DNA of 64,000 nucleotides, taken from Bacillota bacterium. Its GTDB lineage: Bacteria; Bacillota; Clostridia; Tissierellales; MES13. Numbering within the stretch: the stretch's first letter is position 1; every line of letters starts with the position of its first letter. Positions 35,530 to 44,866 of this stretch are shown here, piece after piece. The stretch spans positions 1 through 64,000 of the forward strand of contig VENA01000030.1 in NCBI GenBank assembly GCA_009711785.1. Direction: 5' to 3'. The notes below the pieces were generated by a model. The model searched no databases. It saw only the letters and a program-made list of their open reading frames with translations, and was not told where the DNA came from. A program made the translations under genes and the position numbers.

Positions 35530-36336
35530 ATGAGTAAGAATATTGGTGTTTTAATAGCTGATGACAACAAAGACTTTTGTAATATTTTACAAGAGTATTT
35601 ATCAACACAAGAGGATGTAGAAGTAGTGGGGGTAGCAAAGGATGGATTTGAAGCTTTAGATTTAATCTGTGAGGAAAATCCAGATGTATTGGTATTAGAT
35701 ATAATAATGCCTCATCTTGATGGTTTAGGAGTATTAGAAAAGTTAAATACTATGGATTTAGAAGAATTTCCTAAAACTATAGTATTATCAGCCGTAGGTC
35801 AAGATAAAATAACTCAGAGAGCTATTAATTTAGGTGCAGACTATTATGTTGTAAAACCTTTTGACTTTGAAGTTTTCATGAAAAGAATAAGACAGTTAGT
35901 AGGGAATATGTCTTCATCTCAGCCGAGAAGAAAAATGAATTCTAGTAGTAGTTTAATTAAAAATAGAGAAGGTAATAAAGCAAAAAGTTTAGAAGCAAGA
36001 ATTACTAATATTATTCACGAAATAGGTGTTCCTGCCCATATCAAAGGTTATTTATATCTTAGGGAAGCGATAGGTATGGTAGTTGAAAATGTAGAATTAT
36101 TAAGTGCAGTTACTAAGGAATTATATCCTTCAATAGCTGAGAAATTTAACACAACACCTAGTAGAGTTGAAAGAGCTATAAGACATGCAATAGAAGTAGC
36201 TTGGAGTAGAGGTAAAATAGATACTATAAATAACTTATTTGGATATACAGTACATACTGATAAAGGAAAACCAACTAATAGTGAATTTATTGCTATGGTT
36301 GCAGATAAATTAAGACTTGAGAATATGGTTTCATAA
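35530..36336 (+). CDS. spo0A: Sporulation master regulator Spo0A
   Basis: Response regulator that commits the cell to sporulation. The receiver domain (about residues 1-125) has the acidic pair in IADDNKDF, the phosphorylated Asp near residue 56 in [15 protein letters not shown], and the Lys of [10 protein letters not shown]. After a Ser-rich linker, the DNA-binding domain contains [18 protein letters not shown] and [20 protein letters not shown], the recognition helix region. The length of 268 aa is normal. It is preceded by AGGGGGGT and by its own promoter. Confidence 0.98.
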   Translation: MSKNIGVLIADDNKDFCNILQEYLSTQEDVEVVGVAKDGFEALDLICEENPDVLVLDIIMPHLDGLGVLEKLNTMDLEEFPKTIVLSAVGQDKITQRAINLGADYYVVKPFDFEVFMKRIRQLVGNMSSSQPRRKMNSSSSLIKNREGNKAKSLEARITNIIHEIGVPAHIKGYLYLREAIGMVVENVELLSAVTKELYPSIAEKFNTTPSRVERAIRHAIEVAWSRGKIDTINNLFGYTVHTDKGKPTNSEFIAMVADKLRLENMVS

Positions 36337-36432
36337 TTGATGTATTTGAAATATCATTAGAAGTGAAAGTAAAATACTATATAATAACACTTTTTCAAAA
36401 CAATAAAATATTTGATTTATTACGATGAATTG

Positions 36433-36468
36433 CCCTTATTCGGTTTAATAGACGGATAAGGGTTTTTT
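36433..36468 (+). terminator. Intrinsic terminator after spo0A
   Basis: CCCTTATTCG (36433-36442) pairs with CGGATAAGGG (36453-36462), one G-U, followed by T6. The group II intron begins 10 nt later. Confidence 0.92.
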
Positions 36469-36478
36469 ATATGTTTGC

Positions 36479-38385
36479 GTGTCCAGCGAAGCTGTCATTC
36501 GCTAGTTGGTGAAAGTCCAACCCAAGTAATTGCCAAGAAGCTTGGTAGCTATGAGACTAATTATAGGCGAGAGCCTGTGGTTAAAGCGTCTTGAAAATGT
36601 GTCTATTATGATGCTAGCAAATATATAGACTGTAACGTTAAGTGAATTCTGCAGCACTGTAAGAAAACTCAAGATTGAGAGAAGAGATACTGACGAGCCT
36701 TTAGGCATAGGGCGAAGTCCGAAGGAAACTTAACTGGAACTTGGAGCATTAAGTGAAGAAGTATCCGGTGTATGGGAAGCGGTATGTATAGAAAGTGAAT
36801 GATGGAACTGGAGAGAGCCTAACCTACACATCTTAAGATGTAAAGCATGACCTTATAAGCGAAAGTGAAATAGGAAGTGGTAGGAAGGCAGTCGGAGGGG
36901 AGCATATTACCGATGATAGAATGCAGAAACCATTCTTAGGGAAGAGTCCCTACTTTGTTCAAGTTTTCTAAGGAGGTAAGAGTGAGTGAATGTCAAAAAG
37001 ACTAACAACATCATAGATAAAGTTCGACAACTTCAAAGGAAACTATACCAATCAGCCAAGAAAAGTAAGAGCCGAAGGTTCCATGCTTTATATGACAAAA
37101 TATATAGGAAAGACATTCTTTGGAGAGCATGGAGTCAAGTTAAAGCCAATAAAGGTAGTGCAGGAGTAGATGAACAAACTATAGTTGATATTGAAACTAT
37201 TGGTGTGGAAAAGGTACTTGAAGCAATACAAAAGCAAGTATCAGAAGGAAAATATAATCCACCGCCAGTATTGAGAACAGAAATTCCGAAGGAAAATGGA
37301 AAGAAAAGACCTTTGGGTATTCCCACTGTAAAGGATAGAATCATTCAAACAGCAACAAAGATAGTTATAGAACCTATTTTTGAAGCTAACTTTAAAGAAT
37401 GTTCCTACGGATTTAGACCCAAAAGAAATCAACACCAAGCCCTTGATGCAATTAGAAGAGCTTGTAATAATAAAGGAATGTGGGTATTAGATGCAGATAT
37501 ATCAGGATACTTCGATAACATAAATCATTCGAAACTACTATTGTTAGTTGAAAGACATATAAGCGATAGAAGAGTAATCAAATTAATACGGAAGTGGTTA
37601 GAAGCAGGAATTATGAAAGACGATGCTGTTATTGAAAGTAAGATAGGTAGTCCTCAAGGAGGAGTAATATCCCCATTGCTTGCAAATATTTATTTAGATT
37701 ATTTAGATACAGTTTGGGAGAAATATTACAAACATCTAGGTATACTAATAAGGTTTGCTGATGACTTTGTAGTTGTTTGTAAGAACTATAAAGCTGTTAA
37801 ACATGCCCTAAATGCCGTAAGGCTGATAATGCAGAAGTTAGAATTAAATCTAAATAAGGACAAAACTAAGGTTATTTTTTTATGGGATGGAAAAGAAGGG
37901 TTTGATTTTCTTGGATACCATAATCGAAAGATTAAAGCAAAGACTATAAATGGTAGAATCTACTATGTACTAAAACAATGGATTAGTAAGAAATCAATAA
38001 AGAAGATAAGTGATAAGGTGAAGAAAACTCTGAGTAGGAAAACCCTATGTGTATCTACTGAGGAAATGATTAAAACATTAAATCGTAAGATTGTAGGGTG
38101 GAGAAATTACTATGGCTTATCGCCATTTGATAAATTAGCAAAGATTGATAAGTATATAAGAATGCGATTAGTATTTTGGTTTAATAACAAAAGACAAGAA
38201 CGAAAAAGAAAAGAGTTTTATAACCTAGTATCTTTCTTTAATGATACTGGCTTGAAATATGTTGCTCAGAACTCGTAATGCAGATGGAAGAAGAACTTAG
38301 GAAAGCCGTATGAGGGAAAACTTCACGTACGGTTTGATGAGGAGGTGGTGGAAGAGATTAAATCAAATCCACCATTTCACTCTAC
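36479..38385 (+). mobile_element. Group II intron with encoded reverse transcriptase
   Basis: About 1.9 kb. The 5' end GTGTCCAGCG fits the group II GUGYG-like start, and GGTGAAAGTCCAACC shortly after is a common domain I element. A reverse transcriptase gene occupies domain IV. Domain V is visible at about 38303-38336 (AGCCGTA ... GAAA ... TACGGTT). Domain VI follows (GGTGGTGGA ... TCCACC), and the 3' end is placed at TCTAC. Insertion right after the spo0A terminator is the habit of class C and related bacterial introns. No gene is interrupted. The exact ends are inferred. Confidence 0.85.
36986..38278 (+). CDS. ltrA: Group II intron reverse transcriptase/maturase
   Basis: Intron-encoded protein for splicing and retrohoming. 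Reverse transcriptase blocks are present: PLGIPTVKDRIIQTA, YGFRPKRNQHQALDAI, VLDADISGYFDNINH (catalytic Asp), GSPQGGVISPLLANIYLDYL and IRFADDFVVVCKN (FADD in place of the more common YADD). A maturase domain with NRKIVGWRNYYG follows. No C-terminal HNH endonuclease is seen, as in class C-type proteins. A GTG start with AAGGAGG is used. The frame is intact at 430 aa, so the element may be active. Confidence 0.95.
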   Translation: MNVKKTNNIIDKVRQLQRKLYQSAKKSKSRRFHALYDKIYRKDILWRAWSQVKANKGSAGVDEQTIVDIETIGVEKVLEAIQKQVSEGKYNPPPVLRTEIPKENGKKRPLGIPTVKDRIIQTATKIVIEPIFEANFKECSYGFRPKRNQHQALDAIRRACNNKGMWVLDADISGYFDNINHSKLLLLVERHISDRRVIKLIRKWLEAGIMKDDAVIESKIGSPQGGVISPLLANIYLDYLDTVWEKYYKHLGILIRFADDFVVVCKNYKAVKHALNAVRLIMQKLELNLNKDKTKVIFLWDGKEGFDFLGYHNRKIKAKTINGRIYYVLKQWISKKSIKKISDKVKKTLSRKTLCVSTEEMIKTLNRKIVGWRNYYGLSPFDKLAKIDKYIRMRLVFWFNNKRQERKRKEFYNLVSFFNDTGLKYVAQNS

Positions 38386-38861
38386 AAAATAAAATAAAAA
38401 ATTATTTATTGAAATAAAAAATTAAGAAGATGATAAATACAGATTGATATAGCTATTATTTTTATAGTAATGGAAGTAGAGATTATAAGGTGATTAATTA
38501 AAAATTTTTAGGAGTACTATAATTTTAAATAAAGTAGTTAATTAAATTAATTTAATTTAATAATATTTGAATATAATAATCACTTAAATAAAAATATATT
38601 TAAATAGATGGTTTTATATAAAAAGGGTGTTGTTGTTTAATTATATAGAGCTTAAACAATAATGATATTTTAAAGTATTTGGAAATGTTGATTTCCAAGG
38701 CAATAGTAAAGATTCTCTTAATTTTTACAAAAATAAACAAGATACTATCTTTACAGTATCATAACGAAGCTTATCATAATTGATAAACAAATTTATTAAA
38801 ATTAAGTATTATTTACTATAAGTTACTAATAATAACTATAGATAAGTTTTGGAGGTAAAGT
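38386..38861 (+). other. AT-rich intergenic region between intron and steA
   Basis: About 475 nt with no credible open frame. Small hairpins are seen, such as TTGTTTAA/TTAAACAA near 38633-38660, GGAAA/TTTCC near 38681-38696 and GATACT/AGTATC near 38741-38761. The promoter of steA probably lies here, but no clear -35/-10 pair stands out. Confidence 0.5.
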
Positions 38862-39986
38862 ATGATAACTATTAAAGGAAATATTAAAAAAGATACGGTC
38901 ACAAAAAAATTAGTTAAAAAATTAAGGCCAGGAGATATTGCCCTAATTTCTCATAAAGATCTAGACGAAGTTGCAGCTATGTCTTTAGTAGAAGCAAAAG
39001 TTAAATGTGTTATTAATGTAAAAGAAACAGTAAGTGGCAAATACCCTAATCAAGGGCCCTATATTTTAATAAAAAGCAATATTCCTATTTATGAAGTAAA
39101 TAATAAAGATTTCTTTGATTTTATTACTGATAAAGATTATATTGAAATAAAAAATAGTAAAATTCATGTTAATAAGAAAAAAGTTTTTCAATGTAATTTA
39201 TTACATGAAGATACTATTTATGATTTACTAGATGAAGGGTATAAAAATATGGAAAAAGAATTAGATAAGTTTATAGAAAATACACTAAACTATGCAAAAT
39301 CAGAAAAAGATCTGATATTAGGTGAAATAAAAGCTCCTAAAATTATGACCAAAATTAAAAACAAACCAGTATTAGTTGTAGTTAGAGGGAAAGACTATAA
39401 AAAAGATCTAAAAACTATAACACATTATATAAAAGAAGAAAAACCAGTAATAATAGGAGTCGATGGTGGAGGAGACGCTTTATTAGATTGTGGATTGAAA
39501 CCAGATATTGTAATAGGTGATATGGATAGCGTTTCAGATAAATGTTTAAAGAAATCAAAGGAATTAATTGTTCATGCATATCCTGATGGCAAGGCACCTG
39601 GTTTAGATAGACTAAAAAAGTTAGGTCTTAATCCTTTGATTTTTCCATCTAAAGGAACTAGTGAAGATATTGCTTTATTATTAGCATATTGTAATGATGC
39701 TGATTTGATAGTAGCAGTAGGTAGCCATAATAATATGATTGAATTTCTTGAAAAAGGCAGAAAAGGCATGGCGAGTACTTTTCTTGTGAGATTAAAAATT
39801 GGTTTTAAATTAGTAGATGCTAAGGGTGTAAACAAACTTTATAGTAATAAAATTAAAGTTAGATATCTTATAGGATTAGCTACAGCTCCTTTAATTCCAG
39901 TTATAATTTTAAGTCTAATGTCAAATCCTATAAAAGAACTATTATTATTATTACAAATGAAGTTAAGATTGTTTTTAAATTTTTAA
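38862..39986 (+). CDS. steA: SteA-like cytokinetic/envelope protein
   Basis: A 374-aa protein with an N-terminal domain (RPGDIALISHKDLDEVAAMS) and a central region related to thiamine pyrophosphokinase (VIIGVDGGGDALLDCGLKPD, VIGDMDSVSDKC, TSEDIALLLAYC). One C-terminal transmembrane helix is present (about 335-356). This is the architecture of SteA of Actinobacteria, which acts with SteB in cell division; the catalytic role of the TPK-like fold is uncertain. The next gene is SteB-like, which supports the call. GGAGGT precedes ATG. Confidence 0.85.
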   Translation: MITIKGNIKKDTVTKKLVKKLRPGDIALISHKDLDEVAAMSLVEAKVKCVINVKETVSGKYPNQGPYILIKSNIPIYEVNNKDFFDFITDKDYIEIKNSKIHVNKKKVFQCNLLHEDTIYDLLDEGYKNMEKELDKFIENTLNYAKSEKDLILGEIKAPKIMTKIKNKPVLVVVRGKDYKKDLKTITHYIKEEKPVIIGVDGGGDALLDCGLKPDIVIGDMDSVSDKCLKKSKELIVHAYPDGKAPGLDRLKKLGLNPLIFPSKGTSEDIALLLAYCNDADLIVAVGSHNNMIEFLEKGRKGMASTFLVRLKIGFKLVDAKGVNKLYSNKIKVRYLIGLATAPLIPVIILSLMSNPIKELLLLLQMKLRLFLNF

Positions 39987-39999
39987 AAGGGGTGATAAA

Positions 40000-40800
40000 T
40001 TGTTTTTTAATATAAAATATTTTACCATTACAGTTATAGTAATTTTTATAGCACTTGGAGTAGGTATGTTTATTGGATTTATGTTTGAAGCACAGGAAAT
40101 AGTTGTTTCTACAAGGCACGATATAATTTCACAATTAGAATCAAGATTTACTTATCTCAATGAAGAAAATGAAAAATTGCAAAAAGAAATATCTTCACTA
40201 AAATCTAAAAATAATAATTATAAAAAATTTAGTAACTACTTACTCCCACATATAGTTAAAGATAAATTAAGTGGTAAAGATATAGCAATACTGAAATTTA
40301 GTAATGATTACCTCTTTAATGATATATATGATTTTTTAAAAAAAGCAGGGACAAATAATTTATCTATAACAACTGTCAATTTAAATAAAGCTAATGAAGA
40401 TATGTTACTAAGTGTAATAGATTCAATAATTTCAATTAATGATAAAAAAATAATGGATTATAGTGATAAAGAAATTATTACTACATATGGAGATTATAAT
40501 AAAAAAGTTGAATATATAATACTAGCATGTTCTTATGAAGAAATTGAGTTTAACAAATTTAAACGAGTATTAAAAAGAATTAACAATAAATGCAGTGAAT
40601 CATTAATTACAGTTATAGGTATTGAAAAAGAAGAATCAGAAAAAACTTATGTATCATTGTATAAAGAATTTAATATCTCTTCAGTGGATAATATCAATAG
40701 TATTATTGGAAAGATATCATTAATATCAATATTAAATGGAAAAAAAGGTAATTTTGGAATAAAAAAAGCATCTGATAGTTTAATGCCGGATTTTCCATAG
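40000..40800 (+). CDS. steB: SteB/MctB-like single-pass membrane protein
   Basis: The N-terminal transmembrane helix (about residues 8-30, IFIALGVGMFIGFMF) is preceded by only a few residues. A coiled coil (about 42-75) and an extracellular alpha/beta domain follow. This matches the copper-transporter MctB/SteB family named from Mycobacterium and Corynebacterium. A TTG start with AGGGGTGAT is used. It probably forms a complex with SteA at the membrane (inferred from other species). Confidence 0.8.
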   Translation: MFFNIKYFTITVIVIFIALGVGMFIGFMFEAQEIVVSTRHDIISQLESRFTYLNEENEKLQKEISSLKSKNNNYKKFSNYLLPHIVKDKLSGKDIAILKFSNDYLFNDIYDFLKKAGTNNLSITTVNLNKANEDMLLSVIDSIISINDKKIMDYSDKEIITTYGDYNKKVEYIILACSYEEIEFNKFKRVLKRINNKCSESLITVIGIEKEESEKTYVSLYKEFNISSVDNINSIIGKISLISILNGKKGNFGIKKASDSLMPDFP

Positions 40801-40815
40801 GATTAGGAGATAATT

Positions 40816-41487
40816 ATGAGTATAGTTTTAACTATTATACCAGTATATAACGAGGAAAGTAATATTATTAGTACAATTAATGCATTAAAAAAAATTAAAT
40901 TGATTGATGAAATTTTAGTAGTTGACGATGGTTCAACAGATGATACTTATCTAAAGGCAATATCTACTGGTGTTAACGTTTTATCCTTTAAAAAAAACCA
41001 TGGGAAAGGCTACGCAATAAAAGAGGGTTTTAAGAAAAGAACTTTTGATTATTTAGTATTATTAGATGGAGATTTAAAAGAAACAAGTAAGGAAATCATT
41101 AAACTTATAGATCCTGTGATAAATGGTAAGGCTGACTTTACAGTAGCTAAATTTCCAAAAGCAAAGAAAAAAGGAGGATTTGGATTAGTCAAAAAACTAG
41201 CTAAGATAGGAGTTTATTTCTATACAAAAGAAAATATAGAATCCTCCCTATCTGGACAAAGAGTTTATAAAAAAGATGTTATAGAATGTATAAGTTATAT
41301 ACCTAATAGATTCGGTATTGAAGTTGCTATGACTGTACAGGCTTTAAAAAATGATTTCAAAATTAAAGAAGTTAACGTACATATGAAGCATCGTGAAACA
41401 ACTAGAAATTTAAAAGGTTTTATACATAGAGGAAAACAATTTATGGATATACTAGTAACATTTTTGATGTTAAATTTTAGAAGGTGA
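40816..41487 (+). CDS. Family 2 glycosyltransferase
   Basis: GT-A fold transferase of the polyprenyl-phosphate or dolichol-phosphate-sugar synthase type. LTIIPVYNEESNIISTI is at the N-terminus, VVDDGSTDDT near residue 37 and LVLLDGDLKE (DxD-like) near 78. No transmembrane helix is evident, so it is cytoplasmic or peripheral. The length is 223 aa. It starts 15 nt after steB and ends 4 nt before a phosphosugar-transferase gene, suggesting joint work on an envelope glycan lipid. The sugar is unknown. Confidence 0.87.
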   Translation: MSIVLTIIPVYNEESNIISTINALKKIKLIDEILVVDDGSTDDTYLKAISTGVNVLSFKKNHGKGYAIKEGFKKRTFDYLVLLDGDLKETSKEIIKLIDPVINGKADFTVAKFPKAKKKGGFGLVKKLAKIGVYFYTKENIESSLSGQRVYKKDVIECISYIPNRFGIEVAMTVQALKNDFKIKEVNVHMKHRETTRNLKGFIHRGKQFMDILVTFLMLNFRR

Positions 41488-41491
41488 ATAT

Positions 41492-42307
41492 ATGAAGGCT
41501 GTTGATATAATATCTTTTTTAAGCGGCTTAATTTTATGTAGATTATTAACTCCATATATATATATGTTATTAAAGGAGAATAAATGTGTTTCTAATAATT
41601 ATCAAAATAAAATTATTCCTATTGGAATAGGAATAGTTTTCTTATTTGTACAAAGCATTATATGTTTTGGCGTTATATTTATTGTTTATAATGATAATAT
41701 TAATATTTACGCATATATATTTTGTATAACAATTATGGGATTTGTAGGTTTTATTGATGATGTAATAGGAAATAATGTAATTAAAGGGTTTAAAGGACAT
41801 ATAAAAGCACTGATAGTTGGTAGATTGACAACAGGTGGATTAAAGGCGGTTAGTGGTTTAGTATGTTCTATTATATATTCAATAATAATTTCTGAAAACA
41901 TCTATAATTTACTTATAAACATAATAATAATATCATTATTTACTAATTTAATTAATCTACTAGATTTAAGACCAGGTCGAGCAATAAAAGCTTTTTTTAT
42001 TATAAGTGTATTATTACTGTGTACTTCTTTAAAATTAAGATACAATTTTTTAATTTTTTCAGCAATAGGGATAATTTTAGTTGTTTTTCCATTGGATTTA
42101 AGGGGAAAAGTTATGCTAGGGGATGTAGGTTCTAACTCTTTAGGAATGACCCTAGGGATCTTTTGTGTAACAACACAAAGCATTAATTACAAAATTATAA
42201 TATTGATAATTTTAGTTTTTCTACATGTTTTCTCTGAGTATTATTCTTTTAGTAAAGTAATATCTAAACTAAAAGTACTTAATTTTATAGATTCATTAGG
42301 AAGATAA
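41492..42307 (+). CDS. MraY/WecA-like phospho-sugar transferase (GT4)
   Basis: Polytopic membrane protein with about eight helices and the motifs of polyprenyl-phosphate phosphosugar transferases: GFIDDVIGN (DD pair), NLINLLDLRPGRA and VMLGDVGSNSLG. At 271 aa it is shorter than MraY or WecA (about 320-360 aa). Together with the adjacent family 2 enzyme it probably makes a lipid-linked sugar. The exact substrate cannot be read from the sequence. Confidence 0.83.
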   Translation: MKAVDIISFLSGLILCRLLTPYIYMLLKENKCVSNNYQNKIIPIGIGIVFLFVQSIICFGVIFIVYNDNINIYAYIFCITIMGFVGFIDDVIGNNVIKGFKGHIKALIVGRLTTGGLKAVSGLVCSIIYSIIISENIYNLLINIIIISLFTNLINLLDLRPGRAIKAFFIISVLLLCTSLKLRYNFLIFSAIGIILVVFPLDLRGKVMLGDVGSNSLGMTLGIFCVTTQSINYKIIILIILVFLHVFSEYYSFSKVISKLKVLNFIDSLGR

Positions 42308-42320
42308 AGAGGGTGATATT

Positions 42321-43403
42321 CTGATAAGTATTAAAGAAGGATTAGTAAATAAAATTATTGAAAGTGATGAAAATATTACTTTAATAGAAGTATTAATAGA
42401 TGGATTTAAAGAAAGAGCAATAAATTATAATAAGATAACTGGAAATGTTAATAAAAATGATATAGTTATTTTAAATTGTATAGCATTAGAACTTTCACTA
42501 GGTACAGGTGGTTTGCATTTTGTTATGGGTAATAAAAGTAAAAAAACTAAGAAATCTAAACAAAAAGGACATATAATAAAAATGCGATATACACCTTTTC
42601 AAGTTAGATGTTTAGCTAGTGAAGAGCAAAATAGCCCTTATCATAAAACAATTAAAAATTTTAAATCTTTAGAAAATAATATATTTGCAATTGGTACTTT
42701 ACATAGTATGTTAGCCCCTTTAGCTTCAATGATTAAGTGGTTAAAACCAAATGCTAAAATTAATTATATAATGACAGATGGTGGGGCATTACCTATATAT
42801 TTTAGTAACACTGTTAAAGAATTAAAGAAAAAAAATATTATTGATAATACTATAACTATAGGTCATGCTTTTGGAGGGGATTATGAATGCGTTAACATCT
42901 ATAGTGGTCTAATAGTTTCAAAAGAAATACTGAAAAGTGATGTAACAATTGTTTCTATGGGGCCTGGTATAGTTGGTACAGGAACTAAGTACGGATTTAG
43001 TGGAATAGAACAGGGTTATATAATTGATGCTGTGAATAATTTAGAGGGCATAAGTTATGCTATACCAAGAATAATATTTAATGATGAAAGAAAAAGACAC
43101 ATAGGTATTAGTCATCATACAATAACAAATTTATCAAAAGTAACTTGTACAAAGTCAAATGTAGTATTACCACTACTAGAAACGAAAAAATTAGATAAAA
43201 TAAAAAAATTAATAGAAGAAAATAAAATAGATTGTAAACATAATATTTATTTTGAAAATGGTTCAGACATTAAAAAAGCTATGGACCATTTTAATATAAG
43301 TGTTAATACTATGAATAAAAGTTACAAACAGCAAAAAGAATTTTTCATTGGTTTAGGTGCAGTTGCAAGTCACATTGTTAAGAATTTGAAATGTCTTCTA
43401 TAG
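42321..43403 (+). CDS. DUF3866 family protein, apparent CTG start
   Basis: Soluble protein of unknown function conserved in Clostridia. The first ATG is at 42513, but the frame is open from 42300 and the upstream codons give ISIKEGLVNKIIESDENITL and LNCIALELSLGTGGLHFVMG, which match the expected DUF3866 N-terminus. Between the upstream stop and 42500 there is no in-frame ATG, GTG or TTG. CTG at 42321 is the best start, with GAGGGTGAT ending 3 nt before it; ATT at 42318 is an alternative. Conserved-looking motifs include TLHSMLAPLAS, MTDGGALPI, SMGPGIVGTGT and ISHHTITNLS. The length is about 360 aa. Confidence 0.82.
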   Translation: MISIKEGLVNKIIESDENITLIEVLIDGFKERAINYNKITGNVNKNDIVILNCIALELSLGTGGLHFVMGNKSKKTKKSKQKGHIIKMRYTPFQVRCLASEEQNSPYHKTIKNFKSLENNIFAIGTLHSMLAPLASMIKWLKPNAKINYIMTDGGALPIYFSNTVKELKKKNIIDNTITIGHAFGGDYECVNIYSGLIVSKEILKSDVTIVSMGPGIVGTGTKYGFSGIEQGYIIDAVNNLEGISYAIPRIIFNDERKRHIGISHHTITNLSKVTCTKSNVVLPLLETKKLDKIKKLIEENKIDCKHNIYFENGSDIKKAMDHFNISVNTMNKSYKQQKEFFIGLGAVASHIVKNLKCLL

Positions 43404-43503
43404 CTTCTTTTACTGTATTATATTCAGTATTTAATTCTTCTAATATACTACAAAGATCTTTGATTTTACAGCTGATAGAAAGTTTATTTAGCTTTTTTTT
43501 CAT
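43378..43503 (-). CDS. Small 41-aa protein on the minus strand
   Basis: A 41-codon frame read right to left with a perfect AAGGAGG ribosome site (43511-43517 on the + strand as its complement) 7 nt before ATG. It begins MKKKLNKLSISCKIKDLC and contains a probable amphipathic helix (SILEELNTEYNTVKEAIED) with two Cys. Its 3' end overlaps the end of the DUF3866 gene by 26 nt. It has the size of a Spo0E-type phosphatase, but the SQELD-type motif of that family is not seen, so no function is assigned. Confidence 0.6.
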   Translation of the reverse strand: MKKKLNKLSISCKIKDLCSILEELNTEYNTVKEAIEDISNS

Positions 43504-43523
43504 TATATAACCTCCTTAATCAC

Positions 43524-43551
43524 TTTACATTTTTTTTGTTAGTACTATAAT
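43524..43551 (+). promoter_or_regulatory. Sigma-A-type promoter for the NUDIX gene
   Basis: TTTACA (43524-43529), 16-nt spacer, TATAAT (43546-43551). It lies 72 nt before the NUDIX start and divergent from the small minus-strand gene. Confidence 0.7.
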
Positions 43552-43622
43552 ATAAAGAAGACAGGCTTTGTTTATATAATATGAAGTTAGATTTTTAAAT
43601 ATGCTTTTAGGAGGTAAATTTT

Positions 43623-44159
43623 ATGAGTTATGTTGAGAAAACAATGAAATCAGATAAAATATATGAAGGAAAGATATTAAATTTAAGAATAGATACAGTT
43701 GAATTACCTGATAAGAAATATTCTAAACGAGAGATAGTAGAACATTCAGGTGCTGTAGCTATAGTGCCAATAACTGATGATGGTTATGTAACTTTGGTAA
43801 AACAATATAGAAAAGCTATTGACAAAGAATTGTTAGAAATACCAGCAGGAAAAATTGAAGTGGGTGAAGAGCCTAAGTCCTGTGCTATAAGAGAATTAAA
43901 AGAAGAAACAGGAATAACGGCTGAGAACTTAGAATACATGTTTGAGTTTTATACTTCACCAGGATTTAGTAATGAAAAACTATATTTATTCATGGCAAAA
44001 AATTTGGATGTAGGAGAAGCTAATCCAGATACAGATGAATATATAGAAGTTGTTAAAGTTAAATTAGAAGAATTAGTAGAAAAAGTTAATAAAGGAGAAA
44101 TACAAGATAGCAAAACAATAGTAGGCATTTTAACAGCTTATCAACTGACTAACAAATAA
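43623..44159 (+). CDS. nudF: NUDIX hydrolase, ADP-ribose pyrophosphatase
   Basis: Hydrolyses ADP-ribose to AMP and ribose 5-phosphate in relatives. The NUDIX box GKIEVGEEPKSCAIRELKEE (continuing TGI) is complete near residues 80-102, preceded by LVKQYRKAIDKELLEIPAG, the ADP-ribose subfamily signature. Tyr and Phe of EFYTSPGFSNEKLYLF are also typical. The length is 178 aa. A GGAGGT site precedes ATG. The location near spoIIM and xerD is shared with other Clostridia. Confidence 0.93.
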   Translation: MSYVEKTMKSDKIYEGKILNLRIDTVELPDKKYSKREIVEHSGAVAIVPITDDGYVTLVKQYRKAIDKELLEIPAGKIEVGEEPKSCAIRELKEETGITAENLEYMFEFYTSPGFSNEKLYLFMAKNLDVGEANPDTDEYIEVVKVKLEELVEKVNKGEIQDSKTIVGILTAYQLTNK

Positions 44160-44230
44160 ATTTTATTAGTAATATTATTCCTCTTTTATACATACATTTT
44201 TGTAAGGGCTTGTATGAAAGGGGGATTTTT

Positions 44231-44866
44231 ATGAAAAAAAATTCTAATAGTATAATAAGGAATCACTTTCATAAAAATATTTTCTTGTATTTTATTATAG
44301 TGATTTTTTTGATAGTAGGAATTTCAGCTGGTGCAATTACTACTAAGGTATTAAACACTTCTCAAAAAAAAGAAATTATTATTTTTATGGATTCATTTTT
44401 TAAGATATTAAATGAAGAGAGTATAAATTCAGGGATTTTACTTAAACATTCTATAATTAATAATATTAAAACAGTAGGTCTTTTATGGTTTTTAGGTTTA
44501 ATAATTATAGGTATTCCTTTGGTGTTTATTGTTGTTGTTTTAAGGGGTTTTATAATAGGTTTTACTGTAGGATTTTTATATGTTGAGCTAGGATTTAAAG
44601 GTTTCTTATTTGCAATTTTAGCAATATTACCACAAAATTTATTTTTAATACCAGGTATGGTAATTATCTCAGTAATGTCTCTAAGTTTTTCGATTAGGAT
44701 AATAAAAAATAAATTCAAAAGAAGTTTGAAATTTAATTTTCTATCAGAAATCATAAGATTTTCTTTAAGTGTAATATTACTGTTTATATTGATGCTTTTA
44801 GGCAGTTTAGTAGAAGCTTATATAACACCTGTATTTATGAAATTAGTTTTAGGTTATGTGGCATAG
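44231..44866 (+). CDS. spoIIM: Stage II sporulation protein M
   Basis: Polytopic membrane protein of the SpoIIDMP machine that drives septal peptidoglycan thinning and engulfment. ATG at 44231 is chosen with AGGGGGAT upstream; TTG at 44210 is rejected. Five hydrophobic segments are visible. The motif LRGFIIGFTVGFLYVELGFK and LPQNLFLIPGMVII are characteristic. The length is 211 aa. spoIID and spoIIP are not in the window. Confidence 0.93.
   Translation: MKKNSNSIIRNHFHKNIFLYFIIVIFLIVGISAGAITTKVLNTSQKKEIIIFMDSFFKILNEESINSGILLKHSIINNIKTVGLLWFLGLIIIGIPLVFIVVVLRGFIIGFTVGFLYVELGFKGFLFAILAILPQNLFLIPGMVIISVMSLSFSIRIIKNKFKRSLKFNFLSEIIRFSLSVILLFILMLLGSLVEAYITPVFMKLVLGYVA

Noticed and set aside
43378-43503. 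Assignment of the small minus-strand gene to the Spo0E family
   Set aside because: The size fits but the SQELD-type motif is absent.
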